A stretch of 47,295 nt of DNA from Butyrivibrio sp. Lineage in GTDB: Bacteria; Bacillota; Clostridia; Lachnospirales; Lachnospiraceae. The stretch spans positions 1-47,295 of the forward strand of contig JAFUYO010000012.1 in NCBI GenBank assembly GCA_017470505.1, read 5' to 3'. Positions 39,934-47,295 of the stretch are shown here, in pieces. Made by a program: the position numbers and the translations under genes. A model generated the notes under the pieces. It made no database searches. It saw nothing but the letters and a program-made list of their open reading frames with translations, and was not told the DNA's origin. How positions within the stretch are numbered: position 1 is the first letter of the stretch; each line of letters opens with the position of its first letter.

Positions 39934-42606
39934 ATGAAGAAAGAACTTGAAAAGACCTACAATCCAAGGGATATAGAGGATCGTCTCTACAAAAAGTGGG
40001 AGGATGCCAAATACTTCCACGCAGAGGTTGACGAGACAAAAAAGCCCTTTACCATCGTGATCCCGCCCCCAAACATCACGGGGAAGCTCCACATGGGACA
40101 CGCTTTTGACCAGACACTTCAGGACATCCTCATCAGATGGAAGAGGATGCAGGGCTACAACGCACTCTGGCAGCCCGGAACAGATCATGCCAGCATCGCG
40201 ACAGAGGTTCGTATCACTGATGAACTGAAGAAACAGGGCATAGACAAGAGAGAGCTCGGAAGAGAGAAGTTCCTTGAGAAGGCCTGGGAGTGGAAGAAGG
40301 AGTACGGCGGAACCATCGTCTCACAGCTCAAAAAGCTGGGCTCTTCCTGCGACTGGGACAGAGAGCGCTTCACAATGGATGAGGGCTGCAACGAGGCGGT
40401 AAACGAAGTTTTCGTCAAGATGCATGAGAAAGGCTACATATATAAGGGATCCAGGATTGTAAACTGGTGTCCTGTATGTAAGACCTCCATCTCCGACGCT
40501 GAGGTTGAGTACGAGGAGCAGGCGGGACATCTGTGGCATATCAAGTATCCGCTCATCGAGGATGACGGAACTGTATCAAAGGGCAAGTTCATCGAGTTTG
40601 CGACGACCCGTCCCGAGACAATGCTCGGCGATACTGCCGTTGCGATAAATCCCGAGGATGAGAGATACAGGGATTACAGAGGCAAAAAAGTTCTTCTTCC
40701 TATAGTAAACAGAGAGCTCCCCATTGTTGAGGACTCCTATGTAGATATGGAATTCGGTACAGGTGTTGTCAAGATCACACCTGCCCATGACCCCAACGAC
40801 TTTGAGGTTGGAAAGCGCCACAATCTTCCCGAGATCAACATCTTGAACGACGACGCCACAATAAATGCAAACGGCGGCAAGTTTGAGGGGATGGACCGCT
40901 ATGCGTGCAGGGAGGCCATTGTAAAAGAGCTCGATGAGATGGGACTTCTCGTAGAGATAGAGGATTACTCCCACAATGTCGGCACCCACGACAGGTGCCA
41001 CACCACAGTTGAGCCTATGATCAAGGCTCAGTGGTTCGTTAAGATGGACGAACTCATTAAGCCCGCAGTCAAGGCGGTAAAGGAGGGCGAGATAAAGCTC
41101 ATTCCTCCGAGAATGGACAAGCTCTACTACAACTGGACAGACAATATCAGGGACTGGTGTATCTCAAGACAGCTCTGGTGGGGACACAGAATACCCGCGT
41201 ACTACTGCGACAAGTGCGGCGAGGTGGTTGTCTCCAAGGAGGCTCCGAAGGTATGCCCTAAGTGCGGGTGCGAGCATCTTACTCAGGATCCCGACACGCT
41301 GGATACCTGGTTTTCATCGGCGCTCTGGCCGTTTGAGACCCTGGGCTGGCCACGCGACACAAAAGAGCTTAAGTACTTCTTCCCCACAGATGTTCTGGTA
41401 ACGGGATATGATATCATCTTTTTCTGGGTTATCAGGATGATCTTCTCAAGCTATGAGCACATGGGAACCTATCCGTTTAAGACAGTTCTTTTCCACGGTC
41501 TTATCAGGGATTCCCAGGGAAGGAAGATGAGTAAATCCCTCGGAAACGGTATTGATCCTCTGGAAGTCATAGACAACTACGGAGCAGATGCACTGCGCCT
41601 TACAATAGTTACGGGCAATGCCCCCGGAAACGACATGCGTTTCTATAATGAAAGAGTTGAGAACAGCAGAAATTTTGCCAACAAGGTTTGGAACGCATCC
41701 AGGTTTATCATGATGAACATGGATGAGAACGCTCCTTCAGCGATACACCGGGATATGCCGGCATCTTTAGAGGCGGCAGACCACTGGATACTCTCAAGGC
41801 TCAACAGGACCGTAAAAGAAGTTACAGATAACATGGAAAAGTTCGAGCTAGGAATTGCCGTTCAGAAGGTTTATGACTTTATCTGGGATGAGTTCTGCGA
41901 CTGGTATATCGAGATGGTAAAGCCGCGTCTGTATAACTCAGACGATGTATCGTCCAGAAACGCAGCGCTCTGGACACTTCAGAGAGTGCTTATTGATTCG
42001 CTCAAGCTCCTTCACCCGTATATGCCTTTCATCACTGAGGAGATTTTCTGCACTCTCCAGGATGAGGAGGAGTCGATCATGATCTCCGACTGGCCGGTAT
42101 ACAGGGATGAGTGGAACTTTGAGGAGGACGAAAAGAAGGTTGAGCTCATAAAAGAGGCAGTGAGAGGTATCAGAAATGTGAGGACCGGTATGAACGTTGC
42201 GCCTTCAAGAAAGGCCAAGGTATACGTCGTTTCGGACAACAAGGAGGTCCTCGATAACTTTGAGAGCAGCGCTCTTTTCTTTGAGTCGCTCTCCTATGCT
42301 TCAGAATCTGTATTTCAGAGCACCAAGGACGGGATTGCCGACGATGCGGTTTCTGTAGTACTTGCAAATGCGACAGTTTATATGCCGTTCTCTGATCTTG
42401 TTGACATAAGCGCCGAGATAGAGAGGCTGACCAGGGAGCAGAAGAAGCTCGAGGGAGAGCTGAAGAGATCTGCGAATATGCTCAGCAATGAAAAATTCCT
42501 TGCAAAAGCCCCTACTGACAAGATAGCGGAGGAGAAGGAGAAGCAGAAGAAGTACCAGCAAACTTATGATCAGATAACTGAGAGGCTTGGGCAGCTAAAG
42601 GGCTGA
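39934..42606 (+). CDS. valS: Valyl-tRNA synthetase
   Basis: It charges tRNA-Val. The 890-residue class I synthetase has PPPNITGKLHMGHAFD (HIGH motif as HMGH) near residue 45-60 and the editing domain with TTRPETMLGDTAVAINP near 220. A zinc-finger-like insert (CDKCGEVV, VCPKCGCEH) lies near 425-450 and GRKMSKSLGNG (KMSKS) near 530. An anticodon-binding domain and the C-terminal coiled-coil arm (IERLTREQKKLEGELKR) that is typical of ValS complete it. ATG 39934 follows AGAGGAG. folC follows after 18 nt, a common valS-folC pairing in Firmicutes. Confidence 0.97.
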   Translation: MKKELEKTYNPRDIEDRLYKKWEDAKYFHAEVDETKKPFTIVIPPPNITGKLHMGHAFDQTLQDILIRWKRMQGYNALWQPGTDHASIATEVRITDELKKQGIDKRELGREKFLEKAWEWKKEYGGTIVSQLKKLGSSCDWDRERFTMDEGCNEAVNEVFVKMHEKGYIYKGSRIVNWCPVCKTSISDAEVEYEEQAGHLWHIKYPLIEDDGTVSKGKFIEFATTRPETMLGDTAVAINPEDERYRDYRGKKVLLPIVNRELPIVEDSYVDMEFGTGVVKITPAHDPNDFEVGKRHNLPEINILNDDATINANGGKFEGMDRYACREAIVKELDEMGLLVEIEDYSHNVGTHDRCHTTVEPMIKAQWFVKMDELIKPAVKAVKEGEIKLIPPRMDKLYYNWTDNIRDWCISRQLWWGHRIPAYYCDKCGEVVVSKEAPKVCPKCGCEHLTQDPDTLDTWFSSALWPFETLGWPRDTKELKYFFPTDVLVTGYDIIFFWVIRMIFSSYEHMGTYPFKTVLFHGLIRDSQGRKMSKSLGNGIDPLEVIDNYGADALRLTIVTGNAPGNDMRFYNERVENSRNFANKVWNASRFIMMNMDENAPSAIHRDMPASLEAADHWILSRLNRTVKEVTDNMEKFELGIAVQKVYDFIWDEFCDWYIEMVKPRLYNSDDVSSRNAALWTLQRVLIDSLKLLHPYMPFITEEIFCTLQDEEESIMISDWPVYRDEWNFEEDEKKVELIKEAVRGIRNVRTGMNVAPSRKAKVYVVSDNKEVLDNFESSALFFESLSYASESVFQSTKDGIADDAVSVVLANATVYMPFSDLVDISAEIERLTREQKKLEGELKRSANMLSNEKFLAKAPTDKIAEEKEKQKKYQQTYDQITERLGQLKG

Positions 42607-42624
42607 TCGCAGGCACAGATTACT

Positions 42625-44001
42625 ATGGAAGAGACATTTTTATCTATGCTCTCGGAGTTTTTGGAGAGAGCGGCGGGCAATGCCGGGATCACAATAAAAG
42701 AATGTGAGGCGCTCCTTGATGCAGTCCCGGGATTTACGGACAAGCACGATATGAAGGATACAAGGGCTTTTCTTGAGTACCTGGGACTCCCGGGAGATGA
42801 CCTTAAGATCATCCATGTGGCAGGAACCAACGGAAAAGGGTCTGTCTGCAGCTACATTTCATCTGTACTGGTGCAGGCAGACTACACTGTGGGAATGTTT
42901 ACTTCCCCGCACCTTGTAAAGCTCAGCGAGAGATTTGCCGTTGACGGAAAGCCCATATCCGACGGAGTCTTCGTGGAGGTATTTGTGGAGACCCTCAGGA
43001 GGATCAGGGAGTACAGCACGGACTACTTTCCGACATATTTCGAATTTCTCTTTTTTGTGGCGATGATACTCTACGACGTCTATCCCGTCGACTATCTGAT
43101 CCTTGAGACGGGGCTTGGCGGAAGGCTCGATGCGACCAATTCGGTTACGTCGCCGGTTCTTTCGATCATCACCGAGATAGGGTTTGATCACATGGAGTAC
43201 CTGGGCGATTCTATTGAAAAAATAGCTCTCGAGAAGGCGGGGATCATCAAGAGAAACGTCCCTGTTGTTTTTTACGACAGGAGAAAAGAAAGCTCAGACG
43301 TAATAAGAAAAAGAGCAGCGGAGTGCGTAGCAAGAGCTGTCCCGGTAGAGGGCAGCAGCATCACGGATATCAGGATGCTGACAGATGATGCGGGCAACAA
43401 ATCCATTGCTTTTTCATATGAATCACTTTATTATAAGTATGTTGATCTGCAGGTATCGACAAGAGCGCGCTATCAGGCCATGAATGCGGCCGTCGCTGTG
43501 GCTGCCCTTGAAGTTTTGCGGGATGGCGGCGCGGTGATTACCGAGGATGATATCAGAAAAGGGCTCCTTGGTGCAAGATGGGACGGGCGGATGGAAGAGA
43601 TGCGCCCCGGTATCTATGTCGACGGAGCACACAACCTTGATGGTGTGGAGGCTTTTCTGGAGAGCGCTTCCTTCATTGAGACGGAGGGCAGGAAGATACT
43701 GCTCTTTGGTATCGTCACAGACAAGGAGTACAGGCAGATCGCAGAGATGATACTGACGAGCCGTGAGTTTGATGCGATTTACGTATCTGCTCTTGAGACG
43801 AAGAGATCAGTGTCAATCTCTGAACTTAAGGCGGCCTTCGAGGACGCAGGGGAGAAACTTGGAATAATATCTCCTCCCATCAGGTATTACAGCAACGTAA
43901 GGGATGCTGTTACCGACATCATTACTCTCAGGAAGGTGGGAGATACTGTCTTTGCGGCGGGATCGCTGTATCTTGTCGGGCAGATAAAGCAGGTTTTATA
44001 G
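42625..44001 (+). CDS. folC: Folylpolyglutamate synthase / dihydrofolate synthase
   Basis: FolC adds glutamate to dihydropteroate and to reduced folates. The 458-residue Mur-ligase-family protein has the P-loop HVAGTNGKGSVCSY near 70-80, FTSPHLVKLSERF, LETGLGGRLDATN near 170, DHMEYLGDSIEKIALEKAGI and VDGAHNLDG near 335. All catalytic blocks are present. The start at 42625 has no strong ribosome binding site, and translational coupling to valS (18 nt upstream) may help. It supplies the folate cofactor needed by the AICAR formyltransferase elsewhere in the window. Confidence 0.94.
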   Translation: MEETFLSMLSEFLERAAGNAGITIKECEALLDAVPGFTDKHDMKDTRAFLEYLGLPGDDLKIIHVAGTNGKGSVCSYISSVLVQADYTVGMFTSPHLVKLSERFAVDGKPISDGVFVEVFVETLRRIREYSTDYFPTYFEFLFFVAMILYDVYPVDYLILETGLGGRLDATNSVTSPVLSIITEIGFDHMEYLGDSIEKIALEKAGIIKRNVPVVFYDRRKESSDVIRKRAAECVARAVPVEGSSITDIRMLTDDAGNKSIAFSYESLYYKYVDLQVSTRARYQAMNAAVAVAALEVLRDGGAVITEDDIRKGLLGARWDGRMEEMRPGIYVDGAHNLDGVEAFLESASFIETEGRKILLFGIVTDKEYRQIAEMILTSREFDAIYVSALETKRSVSISELKAAFEDAGEKLGIISPPIRYYSNVRDAVTDIITLRKVGDTVFAAGSLYLVGQIKQVL

Positions 44002-44014
44002 ATGAGGAAATCTA

Positions 44015-44176
44015 ATGCTTAATTTTGAAGAAGAACTCAAAAAATTCAAGCCAAGTCTTGAAATAGAGGATGCCGAGGACATCATATACAATCAGGACCT
44101 CGACGATGTGTCGGACGTTCTTGTTAAGCTCCTCAAGGACGCAGGAAACGAGAGTGACCCCAAGAGGAATCAGTAA
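44015..44176 (+). CDS. Small conserved-looking hypothetical protein (53 aa)
   Basis: ATG 44015 lies 7 nt after a GAGG site, 13 nt beyond folC, and stops at 44176, 2 nt before the next ATG. The product starts MLNFEEELKKFKPSLEIEDA and continues as an acidic, amphipathic helix with an IIYNQDLDDVSDVL stretch. It has no Cys and no membrane segment. Tight spacing on both sides and good codon use argue that it is real. I have the impression that similar small ORFs sit between folC and TPR genes in other Lachnospiraceae, but I cannot verify this. Function unknown. Confidence 0.75.
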   Translation: MLNFEEELKKFKPSLEIEDAEDIIYNQDLDDVSDVLVKLLKDAGNESDPKRNQ

Positions 44177-44178
44177 AT

Positions 44179-45534
44179 ATGGTAACAACAGCCAGGAGGC
44201 TTAAAAGCTTATCAAACAGATTATATAACGATGGTCTTGAGAAGGCCGGCATAAGAGATATGACCGGCGCCGTCAGCGCCCTGAGAGAGGCTCTTAAGTG
44301 CGACAAGAACAACATTGACGCCAGGAATCTTTTGGGGCTTGTTTATTATGAGACGGGAGAGGTGGTAATGGCCCTCTCTGAGTGGGTTATCAGCAAGAAC
44401 CTGAAGGCTGAGGACAACCTTGCCGACTACTTTATGGACTCAGTTCAGAGTAGCCCCGCACATCTTGAGGAAATTAACCAGACCATCAAGAAATTTAATA
44501 TAGCGCTGAATTACTGTCATCAGGACAGCCTTGACCTTGCGGTCATTCAGCTGAAAAAAGTGCTTTCCTTAAACTCCAGGTTTGTCAAGGCACATCTTTT
44601 GCTGGCTCTTTTGTATCTCAATAACGGACGTTTTGACAGGGCCAAGATCGAGGCGCAGAAGGCGTTAAAGCTCGACAGCGGAAGTGTCATGGCAAGGAGG
44701 TATTTAAAGGAGGCTGACAGCATGCTCCTCCCGGGTGAGAGCGGGAAGCTTGTATCAGATGTTGCAGCATCCGAGTCTGAGGGTTCAATCAGATATACCA
44801 GCGGCAATGAGATGATCATTCAGCCTCTCAAGCAGCCGGGTATCACCAGGAGCAACTCCATCTGGGGCATCGTTCTGGGAATTGTCCTGGGCGTTGCAGC
44901 TGCATGCTTTCTGATACTTCCGCAGCGCATACAGAATGTCAATCTGAGCAATCAGGACAAGATCACACAGATCAGCGAGGAGTCTGATGCAAAGAGCGCC
45001 AAGATAGTGGACTATGAGCAGCAGATAGCGAGCCTTAAGGAGGAGGTAGACAGGCTCGGCGCACAGGTAACTGACTACGAGGGAGTTGATTCGACATCTG
45101 CGGCCATGAACAGCCTCATGAAGGCGGTCAACATATATATGGAGGATCCCTCTGACATAGACGGCATGGCGGACGCGCTCTCAGGCCTTGACCTCGACGC
45201 CATCAGCTCTGACGTATCAAACGAGTTCACATCCCTGTACAGCCTCCTTATGAGCAAGGTCGGCCCACAGCTTGCCAAGTCCTACTACAACGAAGGATAC
45301 GATGCCTACAAGGCCGAGGACTATCAATCAGCGATAGCATCGCTTTCCAAGGCATATCAGTATGACAATACCAATGTCAACACACTCTATTATCTTGGAA
45401 ATGCCTACTATGCATCCGGGGACATGGACAAGGCAAAAGAGATATATGACGATGTTATAACTAATTTCCCTAATACTCAGAGCGCCCAGGCTGCTGAGAC
45501 CAAACTTGCGGAGATTAATAATTTAAATGGTTAA
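44179..45534 (+). CDS. TPR protein with one membrane segment and coiled coil
   Basis: The 451-residue protein has cytoplasmic TPR repeats at about 10-190 (NIDARNLLGLVYYETGEVVMAL, FVKAHLLLALLYLNNGRFDRAKIEAQKAL). A single membrane segment lies near 230-252 (IWGIVLGIVLGVAAACFLIL). A coiled coil (about 260-300) and further TPRs near the C-terminus (YQSAIASLSKAYQ, LYYLGNAYYASGDMDKAKEIYD) are probably outside the membrane. It is likely a scaffold for envelope assembly. It starts 2 nt after the small ORF and overlaps the acyltransferase gene by 8 nt (ATGGTTAA), so the three are translationally linked. Confidence 0.85.
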   Translation: MVTTARRLKSLSNRLYNDGLEKAGIRDMTGAVSALREALKCDKNNIDARNLLGLVYYETGEVVMALSEWVISKNLKAEDNLADYFMDSVQSSPAHLEEINQTIKKFNIALNYCHQDSLDLAVIQLKKVLSLNSRFVKAHLLLALLYLNNGRFDRAKIEAQKALKLDSGSVMARRYLKEADSMLLPGESGKLVSDVAASESEGSIRYTSGNEMIIQPLKQPGITRSNSIWGIVLGIVLGVAAACFLILPQRIQNVNLSNQDKITQISEESDAKSAKIVDYEQQIASLKEEVDRLGAQVTDYEGVDSTSAAMNSLMKAVNIYMEDPSDIDGMADALSGLDLDAISSDVSNEFTSLYSLLMSKVGPQLAKSYYNEGYDAYKAEDYQSAIASLSKAYQYDNTNVNTLYYLGNAYYASGDMDKAKEIYDDVITNFPNTQSAQAAETKLAEINNLNG

Positions 45535-46888
45535 CTTTTCAGACTTAAACTTTATATTCAGGTTTTTACCTGTTTTTCTGATAGCTTTTTACATCACACC
45601 TGCAAGGATGCGGACATGGACTCTTCTGTTTGGGAGTCTTTTGTTTTATGCAGTGGGGGATCTTCGCATGCTCCCGGCGCTTTTTGGCGCGGTTTTGGTG
45701 AACTTCCTGTTTGCCAAGGCGCAGTTTGGTGAAAAGAGCCTCTCGCTTCTGATCTTTGTACTGGCGATAGATGCGGGCATGCTGGTGGAATTCAAGCTTC
45801 TCGGGCAGTTCGTGAGAGGCGACCTCATGCCGATCGGTATAAGCTTCTACATCTTCAAGATGATATCCTATCAGATGGACGTCTATAGGGGTAAGATTAA
45901 GGAGGATGCGGCGTTTAAGGACGTTGCAGCCTATTTTTGCATGTTTCCGCAGATCGTCTCCGGCCCTATCATGAGATATGAAGGATACCGTGAGAACAGG
46001 TTTTTCATCTTTGGCTCTGTGAGGGAAATAGCTTTGGCTCTTGAAGACGGGAGCAAGTTTTTCGTGACGGGTCTTGCGATGAAGGTTCTTCTTGCGGATC
46101 ACCTTTCGATGCTCTGGAAGGACGTCGGGACCATAGGCTATGAGAGCATATCGACGCCGCTTGCGTGGCTTGGAGCTTACACGTATTCAATGGAGCTGTA
46201 TTTTGACTTCTGGGGATACTCCCTGATGGCTGCCGGGATAGGTGTCATGCTGGGGTTTCCCTTTGTTACGAACTTTGACAGTCCCTACGGGTCGCATAGC
46301 GTATCCGAGTTCTACAGGAGATGGCACGCGACGCTCGGGTCATGGTTTCGGGACTATATCTATATTCCCCTCGGAGGCAGCAGGAAGGGGGATCTTAAGA
46401 CCGCGGCAAATCTTTTTGTCGTATGGCTCCTTACAGGCTTCTGGCACGGCGTCACACTCAACTTCATCATGTGGGGAATGATACTCTTTCTTATTATCCT
46501 CTGTGAGAAGTTTTTCGTGTTTAAAATTCTTCCCGATGTGGCCCGAAATGTCATAGGCAGGATAAATGTGCTTTTGCTGATACCGCTCTCATGGGTTGTC
46601 TTTGCAATCACTGATTTTCCTATGCTGACTGACTACTTTTCAAGGCTCTTCCCGTTTTTTGGAAGCGGGGAATATGTCAATCAGAATGATTTTATAAAGA
46701 ATATAGGCTTGTACTGGACGGTTCTTTTGCCCTCAGCCGCTCTTACGTTCTTTCCCGGGATCTATGAATTCTGGGAAAATCACAGAAACCATGTGCTATT
46801 TAATGTTTTGTGGATAATCCTGTTCTGGGTGTGCATTTACAGCGTGTCCGGCGCAGCGGGAAATCCCTTTTTGTATTTCAGGTTTTAG
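45527..46888 (+). CDS. MBOAT family O-acyltransferase (AlgI/DltB-like)
   Basis: The 453-residue polytopic membrane protein belongs to the MBOAT family, close to alginate acetylase AlgI. It has MPIGISFYIFKMISYQMDVYRG, FPQIVSGPIMRYE, FDFWGYSLMAAGIGVMLGF, EFYRRWHATLGSWFRDYIYIPLGGSR and LTGFWHGVTLNFIMWG with the catalytic His. It moves acyl (usually acetyl) groups across the membrane to an extracellular polysaccharide or teichoic acid. The start overlaps the end of the TPR gene. The downstream gene begins 8 nt later and, by analogy with AlgI-AlgX/AlgJ and DltB-DltD, may complete the transfer. Confidence 0.92.
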   Translation: MVNFSDLNFIFRFLPVFLIAFYITPARMRTWTLLFGSLLFYAVGDLRMLPALFGAVLVNFLFAKAQFGEKSLSLLIFVLAIDAGMLVEFKLLGQFVRGDLMPIGISFYIFKMISYQMDVYRGKIKEDAAFKDVAAYFCMFPQIVSGPIMRYEGYRENRFFIFGSVREIALALEDGSKFFVTGLAMKVLLADHLSMLWKDVGTIGYESISTPLAWLGAYTYSMELYFDFWGYSLMAAGIGVMLGFPFVTNFDSPYGSHSVSEFYRRWHATLGSWFRDYIYIPLGGSRKGDLKTAANLFVVWLLTGFWHGVTLNFIMWGMILFLIILCEKFFVFKILPDVARNVIGRINVLLLIPLSWVVFAITDFPMLTDYFSRLFPFFGSGEYVNQNDFIKNIGLYWTVLLPSAALTFFPGIYEFWENHRNHVLFNVLWIILFWVCIYSVSGAAGNPFLYFRF

Positions 46889-46896
46889 GTGTTTGG

Positions 46897-47295
46897 ATGA
46901 GACGTTTTCTGAAGATTTTACAAGAATGCCCGGTGATGACGGGCATTGTCATAACGGCTGTGCTTTTATCAATCGTCTCCTTCCTCTTTAAGGACACCGC
47001 CTATGCGCGGTACAGTGCAGAGGGGGGCAATCTGAAAGTACCTGTCATCTCACTTGCCTTTAAGGGGATGAGGGACGGGGTATTTCCCTGGACGGCTCCT
47101 CGGGATGATACTGCTGCTCCTGATGATGCTCTTTACTCAGAGAGCACGGATGGAGCCGAAACAGATGGCGGCGGTGATGAAACGGATATTGGAGGGCAGG
47201 AAAGTGGTGAAGGTGAAGAGGAAACTGATACCTCTGATCTTCCCAGGCTCTTTGTGTCCGGCAATTCCTCATTTGAGGAGGAGGAAGAGGAAGAA
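46897..47295 (+). CDS. Membrane-anchored protein, 3' end outside the window (possible SGNH-type partner of the acyltransferase)
   Basis: From ATG 46897 the frame is open for 133 codons to the window edge. It has a basic start (MRRFLKILQE), one membrane segment (about 12-32, VMTGIVITAVLLSIVSFLF), a short domain with VPVISLAFKGMRDGVFPW, and an acidic Asp/Glu/Gly-rich linker of about 60 residues ending in a Glu run. A ribosome binding site AGGTG lies 6 nt upstream. Genes after AlgI-like acyltransferases usually encode a membrane-anchored SGNH-fold protein, and this N-terminus fits, but the diagnostic domain would lie beyond the window. Confidence 0.7.
   Translation, partial: MRRFLKILQECPVMTGIVITAVLLSIVSFLFKDTAYARYSAEGGNLKVPVISLAFKGMRDGVFPWTAPRDDTAAPDDALYSESTDGAETDGGGDETDIGGQESGEGEEETDTSDLPRLFVSGNSSFEEEEEEE

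Overview
The window looks like chromosomal DNA of a rumen or gut Lachnospiraceae bacterium (Clostridium cluster XIVa, Butyrivibrio-like). This is inferred from remembered family resemblance, not from a database search. The clues are the split end of purine synthesis (archaeal-type IMP cyclohydrolase plus a stand-alone AICAR formyltransferase), a PPi-type phosphofructokinase, AddAB instead of RecBCD, a DUF4364 protein, ECF-type vitamin transport and strong AGGAGG-like ribosome binding sites. Most genes are housekeeping genes in short operons. No phage, plasmid, IS transposase or CRISPR array is visible.

1-8.2 kb is the most rearranged part. It holds a probable antisense gene fragment at the very edge, an N-terminally altered SEC-C protein, dtd, a roughly 30-codon stub of a radical-SAM gene, an LEA-like lipoprotein, a MATE transporter and a PPi-phosphofructokinase behind a LacI/CcpA-like operator. 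A small membrane-anchored protein follows on the minus strand. Next come a 53-bp tandem hairpin array and a secreted ComEC-like metallo-hydrolase lipoprotein.

8.2-13.4 kb carries rarA, a DUF5722 glycosidase-like secreted protein, a malic enzyme, a DUF4364 regulator-like protein and, convergently, tRNA-Thr(GGU). 13.5-18.3 kb is a minus-strand amino-sugar operon, nagB - hexapeptide protein - glmM - glmS, with a clear promoter. 18.5-23.6 kb has an ECF S-component with a TIGR01440 gene, then the purO/AICARFT pair and an SGNH hydrolase on the minus strand. Inverted-repeat elements are interspersed here.

23.7-39.9 kb has a GGDQF/EAL protein, addB-addA, thiT with a TPP riboswitch, asnA, an Fe-S helicase with a nuclease-like N-terminus, a 470-bp intergenic region with DnaA-box-like sites, and a TPR-GGDEF diguanylate cyclase. 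39.9-47.3 kb is valS-folC-small ORF-TPR membrane protein-MBOAT acyltransferase, then a partner gene cut by the window edge.

No wholly new multi-gene system stands out. The best unexplained signals are the 53-bp hairpin array, a family of about 160-bp MITE-like elements with TTAGGAACTGTAGC-type ends (some ends coincide with stop codons), two other long inverted repeats, the DnaA-box cluster, two start codons placed 9 nt after a TACAAT box, and a TPP riboswitch whose hairpin covers the thiT ribosome binding site.
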